From contig NC_049912.1 in the NCBI RefSeq assembly GCF_001411555.2, forward strand, positions 4,039,317 to 4,103,316: a stretch of 64,000 bases of DNA. Direction: 5' to 3'. This stretch comes from Juglans regia. Its lineage: Eukaryota > Streptophyta > Magnoliopsida > Fagales > Juglandaceae. Below are positions 23,761 through 35,145 of the stretch, in pieces (position 1 is the stretch's first letter; each line of letters begins with the position of its first letter). Position numbers and translations under genes: made by a program. The notes under the pieces were generated by a model that was not told where the DNA came from, did not search any database, and saw only the letters and a list, made by a program, of their open reading frames with translations.

Positions 23761-25102
23761 AAATTACCCAGCATCTACATACGGTCTAGCAGATTTGTCT
23801 AACCTCATGCACTATAAACAAGTAAGCGGAATGGTACTAAAATGAAAGTGCACTTAGGTGTCCCATATATATGGGAAATAAGGGGGCTAATATACAGTTT
23901 CTGCTTCAAGTCCGAACTTCATGGGGGAAAAATAAAAGCCTCGGGCGCATCCACAGAGATTTGTGAGTAACCAAACTTTTTCATTCATCTAATCTAAGGA
24001 TAACATGCATTCTATTATTCATAATAATCAAGGTCAATAACCACAAGCCGAACCAAATTAGGCTCAAATTCATGTTCAAAAAACAAGAGTAATGCCCAGA
24101 AAAATTTACACATTTCGCATAAGGGAGACGGCAGTAGATGCATTGAGATGAGATACACATACTTGGAAGGATCGTGTCCTCGGAGCCGTGGTGGTGATAC
24201 GGGTACCCCGAAGGTGGTTACGGTGGATTCGAGTTCTTGAGGTTGGGTGTTTGGTGGTTTTCGGAATTGTGGCCTTCATTAGTGAGGGGGACACAATCAA
24301 TTTGTAATGTAAAATCCCACGGAAACAGACCCCTAAATCTACACTGTTTGCTGCGAATCTATCATGAAAACCCTAGACAAAGGGTCGCAGCGTTTGGGTC
24401 AGGGGCAGGGGAATCTCTGTAATGGAAGGGGGACGTGATTGGGTACGGTGTGCAGGAATGGAAGAGGAACTGCTCTCGGTTGCTTGGACTGAGATGTGTA
24501 CGGGCTGACCTCCCTGGGTTGCCTCTGTTCTAAGAAAAACCAAAATTGCCTCAGTGAGTCGCATTCGGTCTGGCGTTGATGATGGCAGGGAGTATGACTA
24601 CGGAGCGTTGAGACGAGCTCTGCGCGGAGCCATAGCTGAGCCTGAGGAGCTTCGGTGAGGGCGATTCGTGACTTTGCCAGGAGTCTGCGTGAACCGAATG
24701 GGTGAAGGGTGGGTGGGAGGGCCTTGAAGAGCCATTACTCGCCCTCTGTCTTGCCCAGTCAAAAGGCATAAAGCAACTTCACGAAAGGTTGGGCACGAAG
24801 CCTTTGTTTGTCGTATGCGAAACTTTCTGTTGAATGAGACGGGTTGGACAGACAACTGGGGACCGTACGAAATCATCTTCAGATATTTGAAATCATCCTC
24901 ATATATTCGAAGTCACCTTCGAATCCAAACAGCCCCTAATAGGCTAGCAAATAAATTTATTTATTGTATAATCCTTACTTCATGTATTGAATAATTACTA
25001 GATTAGGCCAGAACTCGAGTCTCGAAAAAAATGATTGTGGGTCTTTTGCATCCTGCAATCGGGGGTGAACACATCCAACACCTTCCAATTGAGTCTCTCT
25101 TA

Positions 25103-25619
25103 GGTCCTGTTTGGTTGACAGATTCAGTTAAGATCAACTCAGTTTAGTCTAATTTTAAGTTGAGTCTAATATCTAAACACACAATTCTTAAATTATTAAA
25201 TTCATCTCAATTCAAAACCTCTTTATACGCGAGACCCACAACCTTTTCAATTCAACATTTTTTTACACGTGAGATTCACAACTTTTTTCAACTTTTCCTT
25301 TTAGAGTAATGTTATACACCACACTCTCATCTTATTTTGATCATACTAAGTGGTATGTGGCACATTCATCACCATTAGATGATAAAGAAGTATGCAATAT
25401 ATGATCATTTAATGGTGATAAATGTGCTACATCATACTTAGTGGGATGAAAGTGAGATGATAGTATGGTATATAGAATTTTCCTTTCATAAATATATCTA
25501 AACTCATCTTAACATTCAAACATATTTAAACTCATCTTAGGTGGACACCATAAAACTCACTTCACCATCTCAACTCATTACTATTTATAAAGAACTCAAC
25601 TCAACATCCAAATACAGTC
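25103..25619. mobile_element. Tourist-like MITE with nested foldback element
   Basis: A TTA duplication flanks it at 25100-25102 and 25620-25622. The termini are GGTCCTGTTTGGTTGACAGA and, as reverse complement on the right, GACTGTATTTGGATGTTGAG. Subterminal TCAACTCA motifs match the Harbinger-related set. A separate palindromic element occupies 25305-25486. Confidence 0.75.
25305..25486. mobile_element. foldback MITE nested in Tourist-like MITE
   Basis: Arms 25306-25380 and 25405-25486 are reverse complements with mismatches (TACACCACACTCTCATC... and ...GATGATAGTATGGTATATAG). It interrupts the otherwise typical Tourist-like MITE. Confidence 0.65.
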
Positions 25620-25622
25620 TTA

Positions 25623-26054
25623 ATTGTTTTTCCTAATGTAGTGTTTAGAATTGCTAGATTTTCTTTTGAAGTTTGGAAATGAGTGTGATACGAACCCTGT
25701 TATGAAGGAGCATTTATTTATTTAAATAATCAAATAATAGAGGTGTGTCTGTTTGGTGCAAAATATAACTTTGTTAGTCACTGTCACGCATACGTAAAGA
25801 TTAGACAAGTTAAAAAGGGTACCCATTGGTCCCTGTAGTAGAACCCTTTGCCTCAGTTTGACATCAATTCAATATATAGCTATTATGCATATTAAAACCA
25901 ACTTGGATGAAAATGGTCTTGTTGTATTGGATTAGTCCATTCTTGGCTAAACTCAGTTTTTGCGCCAACATGTGTTATAACTTAAAAGACACCATAGCAA
26001 CTCTCATTTCCAACAATTCATTTCACCAATACAGCCTCACTAGATCAGATCCTC

Positions 26055-26117
<63 letters not shown>

Positions 26118-26694
26118 CTCTCTCATATCCATTTATTTTTTGGGGTTTCTAGGGTTTTTAAGTGTTTTATTTGGTTCTTGGCATTTCGTATTATAAATTT
26201 GATGTTGTTTATAGAAACCCAGTTGAAGGTGTGCTTTCTAGTTTTGAAGTTCTCGTAGACCTCTTGATTATAGGACTTGGATATATGCTTTGTGCCAAAT
26301 CAGGTCTTATAAATCATGTCTGCAAATGACAGTTAAGTGCACAATGACTGTTAGATAAAGAAGATGATGGTTAGATAAAAATGGCTGTTAAGTACACAGT
26401 GACTGTTAAACGAATATGGTTAGATGAAAATGACTGTTAGAATAGGTCAGGATTCTTGAATGTATAAAAGGATTGTTGTCTTTTCCCTTTTGGTTTTTAA
26501 GTTGAGAACAGTCTAGTATGTTTGTTGTCATATGGAACAGTAAGCCATAAGTTGTTTGATAGAATTAAGAATATCTAAAATAGAAATTGCATTTTCAAGA
26601 CAGTGTGTGGAGGATATACCTTCCATGGCTTTGATATATTAATATTTAATTTGTAAGAGATTTTAATTTGCATCTATCTTTAAAATGCTAGTCT
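25623..26694. other. gene-free stretch with (TC)n tract
   Basis: No gene was recognised. A long (TC)n tract at about 26059-26104 followed by (AC)n precedes a TTTTGGGGTTTCTAGGG segment that looks like a plant 5' leader, but no coding exon follows. The gypsy insertion at 26700 separates it from its original right flank at 34980. Confidence 0.4.
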
Positions 26695-26699
26695 GATAT

Positions 26700-27061
26700 T
26701 GTGAGGGGGACCACTTTGAGAGAAGGGCCCAGGCCGAAGAGATCAAGCCACGAAGGCCTTAGGCCCCTCAGGCAAAAGCCCATACAGGCCATAAGCCTAG
26801 GCCAGGAAATTGCGTACCAAGCCCACGACCATGTGTCAATCCAGAAAGGTTTCAGTACCAAGCTCGACCATGCCAAGCACTCCACCCTAGGACCGTGATC
26901 GCCTCGGGGCTCGATGACCTACCTAGCCCTATCATAAGATGCATTGCAAATCATCGTCGTTGGACACAGGCGGCTAGGCGTGTCCGATCGTGGGCACGCC
27001 AGACCCAAGACGTGTTACATTCGATGTGTGTCAAGGAACTCAGCATGCAACAACTTGCTGG
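26700..27061 (+). repeat. 5' LTR, left part
   Basis: It aligns with 34192-34560 of the 3' LTR (shared GAGATCAAGCC, CCCACGACCATGTGTC, ACCATGCCAAGCACTCC). Its last eight bases, CTTGCTGG (27054-27061), are the target duplication of the hAT insertion. Confidence 0.92.
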
Positions 27062-27499
27062 TAGGCCTGTAAGTGAGCCTGGGGTGTGCGAGCTTGGCTC
27101 ATTCACTACTCGAGTTGAGCTCGGGCTCGGCTCGTTTATCAGCCAGACATATTATAGCGTCTGAGCTCGACTCATGTAAAAGGGAAGTGAGCTCGAGCTC
27201 GAATCGCTTATTACAGAATTTAAAGACTAAAATGTTTAATATAAAATTAAAATAAATGCATCAGTAAAATAAAAAATTAAATACAAATTTATATTATAAA
27301 ACCTTCAAGAGTATTATGGCTATGGACCTATGATACATTAAATTACATTTTTAATTTTTACATCATAATGGAACTAGTGAATCAAAAAATACTTTACAAA
27401 TTACAACAATAAATTATGAAATAAGATACATTAAACTTAAAAAAAAAAAAGGGTTGTGAAATGAATGAAGTCCTCATTTGTTGATGGATGGAACTAGAA

Positions 27500-28560
27500 A
27501 TCTTGACATTGTTGCCTTGCATACACTAATACACTAAAGAATTTAAGGTTATTTTTAATCCCTTACTCAAGTACTGTTAACTTAGTAATACTGTCAAGGG
27601 ATGTTTGACAAAAATTGCAAAACTTAATTTGTGTAAAAAATCAATGGCATATCTCCAACAAGTTACACAATACAATTATACAAGCAATCTCATAAACAAA
27701 TATGTGCATTAGGGATTCAGATTCATTAAAATCTGAAATCACCATGACAGAGTCACAGAAGTCAGCAAGTTTCCAAAATCAGATAGAAAGATGTGCATCA
27801 AGGATTCAACTAAGTTACCAAATGCAGACTATGCAGTTACCACAGAACAGATCCAAAACAGCGACCCAGCAATAGGCATGACTCATATCAATCAAACAAC
27901 AAACTGTTAGGTAGACAAATTGACAACTTCAATAGGCATAGACTAATACAACATGCAGTTACCAACCATTCAGCCACATGCCCACAAGAACAATCGAATC
28001 CGCCAACCAGAAGGCAGCAGTATGCAATAGTCAATAGGCATACACTAATACCACAGAAAGTTACCAAATAAATTATCAAAGAAGTTACAAGTTCAGTAAC
28101 AAGTTTACAAAGTTTAGCAAAATCAGCCATATTACCAAGACAGACAGCTGTAGTTATCAAAAAAGTTCACAACAAGTTACCACAGTCCAACAAAAATAGC
28201 CAGAAAAAATCAATAGACAACTTGTTTTTTTTTTACCAAAACAAGTTCACAACAAGTTACCAAAGTTCAACAAAATCAACTAGACAATTGCAGACTGCAC
28301 TTACCAAAATTCATCAAAATCACAATGACAAGAAAATACCAAACTTATACAAAATCTGAGTTCACCATGACAGAAGTCAGCAAGTTCCCAAATTTTAAGA
28401 AAACCACCATGACAACCTGCACACACTGATACAATAAAAAATATTAATATCATTTTTATTTCCTTGCATAATTACTCAAGTACTTTTAACTTGAAAATAT
28501 TGTCAAGGGATGTTTGCAATGCAAAATTTAATTTGCCATTTAAAGAAATTTAGGAAATTT
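27500..28560 (+). repeat. internal direct repeats of the hAT element
   Basis: The block with TGCATACACTAATACACTAA...TACTCAAGTACTGTTAACTT...GTCAAGGGATGTTTG (about 27515-27607) recurs diverged at about 28410-28515. Between them ACAAGTTACCA-AGT-CAACAAAAT and CAGAAGTCAGCAAGTT blocks repeat several times. Confidence 0.65.
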
Positions 28561-28896
28561 GGATGGTGAAGAGTTAGAACTTAGAAATTACCTGAACTGG
28601 CATGACTTATATCATCCCAAACAAAATTAGATAGAACCAAACTATCCAAATATCAGATAGCAAATCATATAGATTAAACAATACAGACCGGATAAAACTA
28701 GAAAGCTGCCCAAATGTTCCATAGATTAAACATGATAAAAAAACATAATCTGAGTCTGTATGGGCCTATGGCTATGGCAAGAGAATCTGAGTTTCTGATG
28801 GAACATCCTTCTATTGAGAAGAAAAAAATAGGCATTAGTATTTTTGTAAATAAATTAATAATAGTAAGAATAAAATAGTAAAAAAGCAATAGGCAG

Positions 28897-29660
28897 TTAA
28901 AATAAATAGATTACACTTGCAGAATTTGTTGATGATCTTTTAAGCCCATATAATGCTCTAACCCAATCAGACTCACATAACAACATCTGGACAATTTTAG
29001 TTGACAATGAAGCTCGATGAGGATCAATGACTCTGCCTCCTGCATTGAATGTTGATTCTAAGCTAACTGTGGTAATTGGTGTAGCCAATATATCTTGGGC
29101 CAATTTGGACAAAGTTCGAAACTTAAGACTATTTGCTTTCCACCATTCTCGAAACTTGCATCTGAACCCATTTCACAGATATATATACTCTCCTCTAAAT
29201 AATTGTCCAATTTTGATTTACTAGGTTGCACGGTATCAACATTTCTAACAAAAGATTTAAATAATGACTGGCCACTTTGCATGTTTCTCCCAACACTTGA
29301 GGAACAACTAGATACGTTTATTCGAGCATTTTCCTGCTCTCTTTGTGCCTCAAGAGTTGAATTGTATTCATGAACATACTCATCATATAACTCATGCAAC
29401 ACTTGAGAGGCGTAATCAATATTCTTAGAAGCGTCCAACTCTTGATAAATTAAAGGAAAGCAGAATTGGACCAGGACCATTTTGAATCTAGGGTCTAACA
29501 CCACAGCGATTGCCATCAATAGATTACACTCCCCCAAATATCTGTCAAACTTAGCAGTCATTTTCTTTACCATTGATTTCATGTATTCATTCTCAATCTT
29601 GATGGCTGCAAGCCTTCAAGAATCAAGAATCGGCTTCATTCCATGGCAATCGCGAGGTAA
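28897..29660 (-). pseudogene. hAT transposase (RICESLEEPER-like), N-terminally deleted
   Basis: Minus-strand sequence begins AAIKIENEYMKSMVKKM and continues KFDRYLGECNLLMAIAVVLDPRFKM, the DUF4413-like hAT-type RNase H segment. After a frameshift near 29150 comes the hAT C-terminal dimerisation domain (EWWKANSLKFRTLSKLA, DILATPITTVSLESTFNAGG, then SLSTKIVQMLLCESDW). The BED zinc finger and the first two thirds are missing. Upstream sequence (29660-29830) looks like the leader joined directly to the C-terminal part by an internal deletion. The gene is inactive. Confidence 0.85.
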
Positions 29661-29814
29661 GCGACAAGCGTAGGAGGCTAGGGTTTCACGCTGGTTTTGA
29701 GAGAATAAACGAGGAAGTGCGAAACGATTGAAGGAGAAATGAGAATCGAGATGCAAGTGGCCAAGTGGGTGGGGCGGCTAGGGTTTTGTAATGAATCAAC
29801 GGCTCAGACTTGGA

Positions 29815-30490
29815 TATAAAGATCAAAGGGTCTCAATAACTCCAAATGTCATACGATACGAGTAGCCTCTCTAACATGTAACACTACTAACACATTACAA
29901 TGTTATAACTGGCTGTAAAATGTAAAACTATATTTTAATATTAAAGTTGTAACACATGTTACATACTATAAAATTATATATTAGTATATTATTATAAGTT
30001 AATATTTAAGTTATATGCTATATTTAAGTTAATATTTAAGTTATAGTACAAAACAGTACAATGTTATAAGTTATAAGTTATATCCTATAAAACTATATAT
30101 TTAATATGTATTTATTAATACTATCATATAGTCTAATATATTATATAGCTATACTAAATCACCATAAGTTTATAACTAATACTAATATATAATATAGACT
30201 ATAGTTATACTTATACTAATATAGTTATACTAAATCACTATAAGTTTATAACTAATACTAATATATAACTATGCTAATAGTATAATATTAATACTATTAT
30301 AATATATAACTATACTAATAGTATAATAGTATTATATTAGTATTTAAGTTATAGTACAAAACTTTAATATTAAAATATAGTTTTACATTTTACAGCTTAT
30401 AACATTGTAATGTGTTAGTAGTGCTACATGTTAGAGAGGCTACCCGTATCGTATGACATTTGGAATTATTGAGGCCCTTGGATCTTTATA
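29815..30490. repeat. 130-bp inverted repeat upstream of hAT transposase
   Basis: 29815-29946 is the near-perfect reverse complement of 30362-30490. The arms share AGCCTCTCTAACATGTAACAC and its complement, and the AT-rich loop is about 415 bp. The left arm lies in the leader region of the transposase gene, so the right arm is an inverted copy of the promoter/leader. Confidence 0.9.
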
Positions 30491-31400
30491 CTATACTAAT
30501 AGTATAATAGTATTAATAGTATAATATTAATACTATTATAATATATAACTATACTAATAGTATAATAGTATAACTATAAGTATATAACATTGTCTAACTT
30601 TATATTTTATCAAACATTATAATTTTAAATTTATTAATCATGATATAATATTATAGTTCTATTATATACTAATACTATAATACTATAATACTATAATACT
30701 ATTATACTAAAATGATAAGGAGATGGTGTAATTTGTAATGTTAAAATGTTATATATTATGTAAGATTATACCACTAATAAGTTAATAATACTATATAGTT
30801 ATTAATACACCACTAATTTTGATACACCACCATATGTATATACTAATTCTAATATGATATGTTAATATTATCCATCATACATACATAGTAACATATACTA
30901 ATATCTTATACTAATACACTACCATCTTTCTTCCATATTAATATTAGTATATTAGTATATCATACACCACCATACATTAGTAATAGTATATGAATGTATC
31001 ATCTTTCTAACACCACCAGTCCACCATCTTTCTAACACCAGTAATATATTAACATACATATACTAATATACTATTACTAATATCAATAGACAATATACCA
31101 TATTTCTAACATACATTTACTAATATGAATATATATATATATATTTATATATATATATATAATATGGATCATATGGTGTAATTTGTAAATTTATAATGTT
31201 ATATATTTATTGCATGTATTCATCATAACTTCTAGTTTTATAAGCCTATAAGTTAATATTATAAATTTATATATAGTATATGTAGTGGACTATAGGTCTA
31301 TCGTAATAACACTAAGTCTATATACTTAATTATGAATATTATAAATTATATACATATCTAAATTTTGGTTATTATATATAATATATTGTATTATATATGT
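30491..31400. repeat. very AT-rich low-complexity region
   Basis: Long runs of TA-, TATAGT- and ACTAATA-type units (ACTATAATACTATAATACT at about 30670) form the right half of the hAT element. No coding sequence is present. Confidence 0.8.
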
Positions 31401-31601
31401 ATAAATATATACAAGTTGAGCCGAGCTTCATACGAGTTTGTTTACGAACATTACTCGAGCTGGTTGAGCTTTATACGAGTTTGTATTGTTTAATAATCGA
31501 GCCTAATTCTATGTTTACGAACGTCTCATTTAATATTCGAGTCGAGTCGAACTCGAGTTGTCTATCAAGTAGCCTGTTCATTTTACAAACCTACTTGCTA
31601 G

Positions 31602-32034
31602 TAGAGGGATCGAAGGATGGCTTGACCACGACCTGGCACCTTGCTATGATAGGATGGTGGCAGCAGGTCTGACCCGAGCACGCCCTGACATGCCACAATC
31701 TCCTTCGGGAATTTGAGCCGTGGCCTGACACACTGTCACGACAGGGGGCGGTAGCCGGTCTGACCCAAGTACGACCTGACACACCACAATCTCCCTTGGC
31801 AATTGGGACCAAACCAGGTATAAATAACAATCATCCCTCCCAGAGGAATGCTCTTTGAACCCTTTTGCCATTCTCTCTAGTTCTTTAAACTTTTCCCATC
31901 ACACGAGAATTCTTTACTAACTTTGGCATTGGAGTGACCTTGGAAGTCACTGGAGCCTCTTCTTCCTCTCAGTTGCAGGTCTAGTGAGTTTGGTTGTTGT
32001 GGAGCTGCTCAGGCTATGAAATACAACATCAACA
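31602..32034 (+). repeat. 5' LTR, right part
   Basis: It continues the LTR after the hAT insertion and aligns with 34560-34974. It has GGTATAAATAACA (promoter-like, about 31818) and the conserved ACTTTGGCATTGGAG (about 31921), and ends CATCAACA immediately before the primer-binding site. Confidence 0.9.
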
Positions 32035-32054
32035 GTGGCACTGTCTGTGGGATC
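32035..32054 (+). promoter_or_regulatory. primer-binding site of the gypsy element
   Basis: GTGGCACTGTCTGTGGGATC follows the LTR end directly. The same site, GTGGCCCCGTCTGTGGGATC, follows the LTR of the second gypsy element at 36395. The priming tRNA was not determined. Confidence 0.8.
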
Positions 32055-32149
32055 TTTTCTATAAAAGGGTGTACTTTGAATGCCGACAACAACATGATCC
32101 CAAACTATGTGAAGAGAGGAAAACCAATGTGAAGAAATGAAAGCAAGAC

Positions 32150-32800
32150 TCACCGGGATGGAGGAGACAATAAGGAAGCTGACGGAGGAAACTGGGACGC
32201 TCCATTAGAAGAACACGATGCTCAAGCGGACCAATGAGGAGCTAGTTGGAGGAGGAGAACCTAGCAGCAATGAAGGGGAGAACTTGCGGCGGGTCCTTGC
32301 GAATACCGCAACAGAGGAGGAAAGGCGCAAGATGCACCTTGAACTCCGAGAGCTCGGGGACAAATACGGAGAAATGGCTAAGCGAATGGGCACGCCATCC
32401 ACCGTAGACCAGCTACTTTTCAGCACCAACCTCCCATATAGCGTGGGAGTTATGACAGTACCACTCCCACTCAAGTTTAGGGTACCCCAGATGGAAGTGT
32501 TCGACTGGTCCAAGGACCCATTGGAGCACCTGTAGACGTTCAAGGCCCACATGACCTTGCACGGTTTCCCAGGAGAGATGGCATGTCCAGCCTTCCCACT
32601 AACACTGAAAAGAGCTGCCTAGGCCTGGTTTGAGTCTCTGTCGATTGGCATCATAGAAAGCTTTGACGAGCTGCCTTGCCTTTTCATGACCAGTTCATGG
32701 CAAGCTGAAAAAGGAGACGCTTGGCCGCTTACCTCCTAACAGTTAAACAACGAGAAGGCGAAAGCCTGAAGTCATATCTCTTACGGATAAATAGTCCCAA
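32150..32800 (+). pseudogene. gypsy gag remnant
   Basis: The longest open part (32218-32535) reads TPSTVDQLLFSTNLPYSVGV and PLPLKFRVPQMEVFDWSKDP. After a stop it continues TFKAHMTLHGFPGEMACPAF, PLTLKRAA and WFESL. This is the retrotransposon gag (capsid) domain typical of plant Tat/Athila-like gypsy elements. Several stops, including L-stop after DPLEH and before AWFESL, inactivate it. The gag stops abruptly near 32800, where the antisense ORF begins. Confidence 0.85.
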
Positions 32801-32809
32801 ATGTTCTCA

Positions 32810-34050
32810 TTAGAGAGGACCTGATCGGTCTACGACTCATCAGGGTGGGCCCTCACCCAAGCCATCACCGTCTCTAAACGGGCCTCCTCATTTTGGTTCA
32901 TTGTGAGTCCCAGACTCTCTGAGGAAGGGAGGAACCCCCACACTTCCTGGACGGGGTACTCCTTGTGGGCTGCATCCGCCTCAGGGTAATCCCAGCTCAT
33001 GCCCAAAACGAAGAAATACTTTTGGGACCACTCTTTAATGCTCGAGTGACGCTACTCGAGCAAAGCAATCTTCTGGCCAGGAGTTCGAGCTTGGAAACTG
33101 CATATGCCCCTTGGCCGGCAGTTGATATTGTACATTGACAGGAATTCCTGAGCTGTCAAGTCGGGGTACTCCTCAGCAGTCCCATTGAGTGCCATCTGGA
33201 AGATAACGCAGCTGGAGACCAGGAGTCGCCACGTGTTAGGGTGGAGTTGTGCTGGAGCCAACCCGAGGTAATTAAGAACCTCGCGAAGGAGGCAACAAAA
33301 CGAAAGGCAGAGACCGTTTGTGAACATTAATGGGAAGAGGGCAACTCGAGATGCCCTGCCATCAGGATGTCGGCAATCTCCAAGAGATCATTAATGGCTT
33401 GCTCCCTCTGAGAATCTCCAAGACGACAGAAAGGGGAATGTTGTATTTGGCTCGGAATGCCCTAAGGTTCGTGCCAGAGACTGAGGAAACTCAATGTTTC
33501 CTCGCAAAGTATGGAGTGACAATGGCAGAAGAAGTTTTAGGGGCCATAACAGTGGTGAAAAGTAAGGGCAGGAAGCCGAGGGGCAGGATACAAAAAGGAG
33601 AATAAAAGGGTGGCAGAAATGAAGTAAAAAGCCTAGAAAGGAAGCGTGGCGGCATTAGAAAAAGTTGGGACGATGGAAGAAATTCAAAGTAACAGAAGGA
33701 AGAAAGGTAGAGGGTGATGGAAAGAAGAAATGAAGGAAGATGAAGAAGAAGAAGGCCTTATATAGTGGAAGAATATTGGAAGCTGCGCGGGAAACAAAGC
33801 GACTCTGACAGTAGTCACGCCAGCAAAAGCCACGTAGATCACAATAGTTGAGGCGATGGCACAAATAGTAGCCGTTGTGATAGGCGTGTGGAAGACACGG
33901 ACCAGTAAGGTCCCATGACATGGAGAGAAAAGGCAGCCGGCACATCCAATCAACTATTGGAAGACGGAACGATTGTGGAAAATAAGGAGAGGCACTCGGG
34001 AACTCGAACCGGCGAGAGCCGAACGGGTGACCTTGAGAACTCAACTGACC
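32810..34050 (-). pseudogene. antisense ORF, gypsy-type transposon domain (PF04195-like)
   Basis: Read on the minus strand, a broken ORF contains FRAKYNIPLSVVLEI upstream, then CLLREVLNYLGLAPAQLHPN, TWRLLVSSCVIFQMA, QEFLSMYNINCRPRGICSF and QARTPGQKI, and finally EEARLETVMAWVRAHPDES. The LAPAQLHPN-WRLLV signature is that of the 'putative gypsy type transposon' family. It lies opposite to gag and pol direction inside the LTR pair, as antisense ORFs do in some Tat-lineage elements. Function is unknown. Stops and a frameshift break it. Confidence 0.7.
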
Positions 34051-34191
34051 GGCGGCTCATTAAAGATGGAAGACAAAAGGGCAACGGGGACTGACAAGAT
34101 GAAGAATGGACGGGTAACCCCAAGAGACTGATGGGCGACACCATTACTTTGAATTCACACTACATTTCTATGATAGGAATTCGTAGAGTAC

Positions 34192-34974
34192 TGTGAGGAG
34201 GGCCACTTTGAGAGAAAGGCCCATGCCCTAAGAGATCAAGCCTCGAAAGCCCTAGGCCCTTAAGGCAAAAGCCCAAAGCAGGCCATGAGCCCAGGCCAGG
34301 AAATCGCGTATCGAGCCCACGACCATGTGTCCATCCAGAAAGGTTTTAGTACCGAGCTCAACCATGCCAAGCACTCCGCCCTAGGACAGTGATCGCCTCA
34401 AGGCTCGGTGACCTATCAGGTCCTGTCATAAGATGCATTGTAAACCATTGTCGTTGGACGCAGGTGGATGGGGTGTCCAATTGTGGGCACGCTAGGCCCG
34501 AGACACGTTACATTCGATGTGTGTCAGGGAACCCAACACACAACAATGTGCTGCCAGAGGTACTGAAGGACGGCTCAACCACAACTTGACACCCTGCTGC
34601 GATAGGATGGTGGCAGCAGGTCTAACTCGAGCATCCCCTGACACACCACAATCTCCCTCGGCAGTTTGAGTGGCAGCCTGACACACTATCACGACATGGG
34701 GCAATAGCAGGTCTGACCCAGGTATGACCTGAAACACCACGATCTCCCTTGGCAGTTGGGCCCAAACCAGGTATAAATAACAGTTATCCCTCCCACGGGA
34801 TAGCTCTTTGAACTCTTTTACCATTCTCTCTAGTTCTTTTAACTTTTCCCATCACACGAGAATTCTTCACTGACTTTGGCATCGGAGTGACCCCAGAGTC
34901 ACCGAAGCCCCTTCTTTCTCTCAGTGAGTTTGGATGCTGTGGAGCTGCTCGGGCTGTGAAACATGACATCAATA
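34192..34974 (+). repeat. 3' LTR of the non-autonomous gypsy element
   Basis: It starts TGTGAGGAGGGCC and ends AATA, followed by the GATAT duplication. It contains GGTATAAATAACAG and GACTTTGGCATCGGAG. It is uninterrupted, unlike its 5' partner. Confidence 0.92.
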
Positions 34975-34979
34975 GATAT

Positions 34980-35099
34980 GATTGACATTGTTTGTAGTGA
35001 ATCGAATAAACTTCAAAGAACTTAGTACCCTCATGGTTCAATTGTCCACTAATCAAGGTATCTTTCTTATTGTTTGTATGTATGTATGGTTCGAAAGCC

Positions 35100-35145
<46 letters not shown>

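Larger units (their letters stand above)
21872..24880. other. non-coding part of the Harbinger element
   Basis: A 3-kb stretch upstream of the Myb/SANT gene with no protein I can support. It holds a duplicated 97-bp block, a family of about 180-bp degenerate repeats, a possible small inverted-repeat insertion (TTGTCCCGACA at 22422 and TGTCGGGACA at 22554) and a GC-richer segment at 24100-24880. That last segment may be the transposon promoter or leader. Confidence 0.5.
18212..24936 (-). mobile_element. PIF/Harbinger transposon, apparently complete
   Basis: A 3-bp duplication, TAA, flanks it at 18209-18211 and 24937-24939. The termini are GGCCTCGTTTGGATTCGAAG on the left and, as reverse complement on the right, GGGGCTGTTTGGATTCGAAG, alike over about 18 of 23 positions. 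Near the left end GATGAGTTGA is repeated (18236-18330). It encodes the two proteins PIF elements need, both on the minus strand and both open after splicing: the DDE transposase (18985-20497) and the Myb/SANT protein (20824-21871). The region 21872-24880 is a long leader with internal repeats. Intact genes, termini and target duplication suggest recent insertion. Confidence 0.93.
27062..31593 (-). mobile_element. hAT transposon nested in a gypsy LTR
   Basis: An 8-bp duplication, CTTGCTGG/CTTGCTAG, flanks it at 27054-27061 and 31594-31601. The LTR sequence resumes exactly where the 3' LTR predicts. The termini are TAGGCCTGTAAGTGAGC and, as reverse complement on the right, TAGGTTTGTAAAATGAAC, followed by GAGCTCGAG-rich subterminal sequence. 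The minus strand holds only the C-terminal half of a RICESLEEPER-like transposase. The 30-31.4 kb part is extremely AT-rich. It contains a 130-bp inverted repeat (29815-30490) and direct repeats (27500-28550). It cannot transpose on its own. Confidence 0.92.
26700..34974 (+). mobile_element. non-autonomous Ty3/gypsy element (gag plus antisense ORF)
   Basis: A perfect 5-bp duplication, GATAT, flanks it at 26695-26699 and 34975-34979. The 5' LTR runs 26700-32034 but is split by a hAT element (27062-31593); without it the LTR is 795 bp. The 3' LTR is 34192-34974 (783 bp, ending AATA instead of AACA). The internal part is only about 2.2 kb, with a primer-binding-like GTGGCACTGTCTGTGGGATC at 32035, a broken gag on plus and a broken minus-strand ORF. 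No protease, RT, RNase H or integrase is present, so it must have moved using proteins of an autonomous relative. Confidence 0.92.

Noticed and set aside
24106..24876. Minus-strand frames in the GC-richer part of the Harbinger leader, considered as a captured gene
   Set aside because: Ser/Pro/Arg-rich composition without any recognisable domain; more likely transposon leader. A protein search of these frames would settle it.
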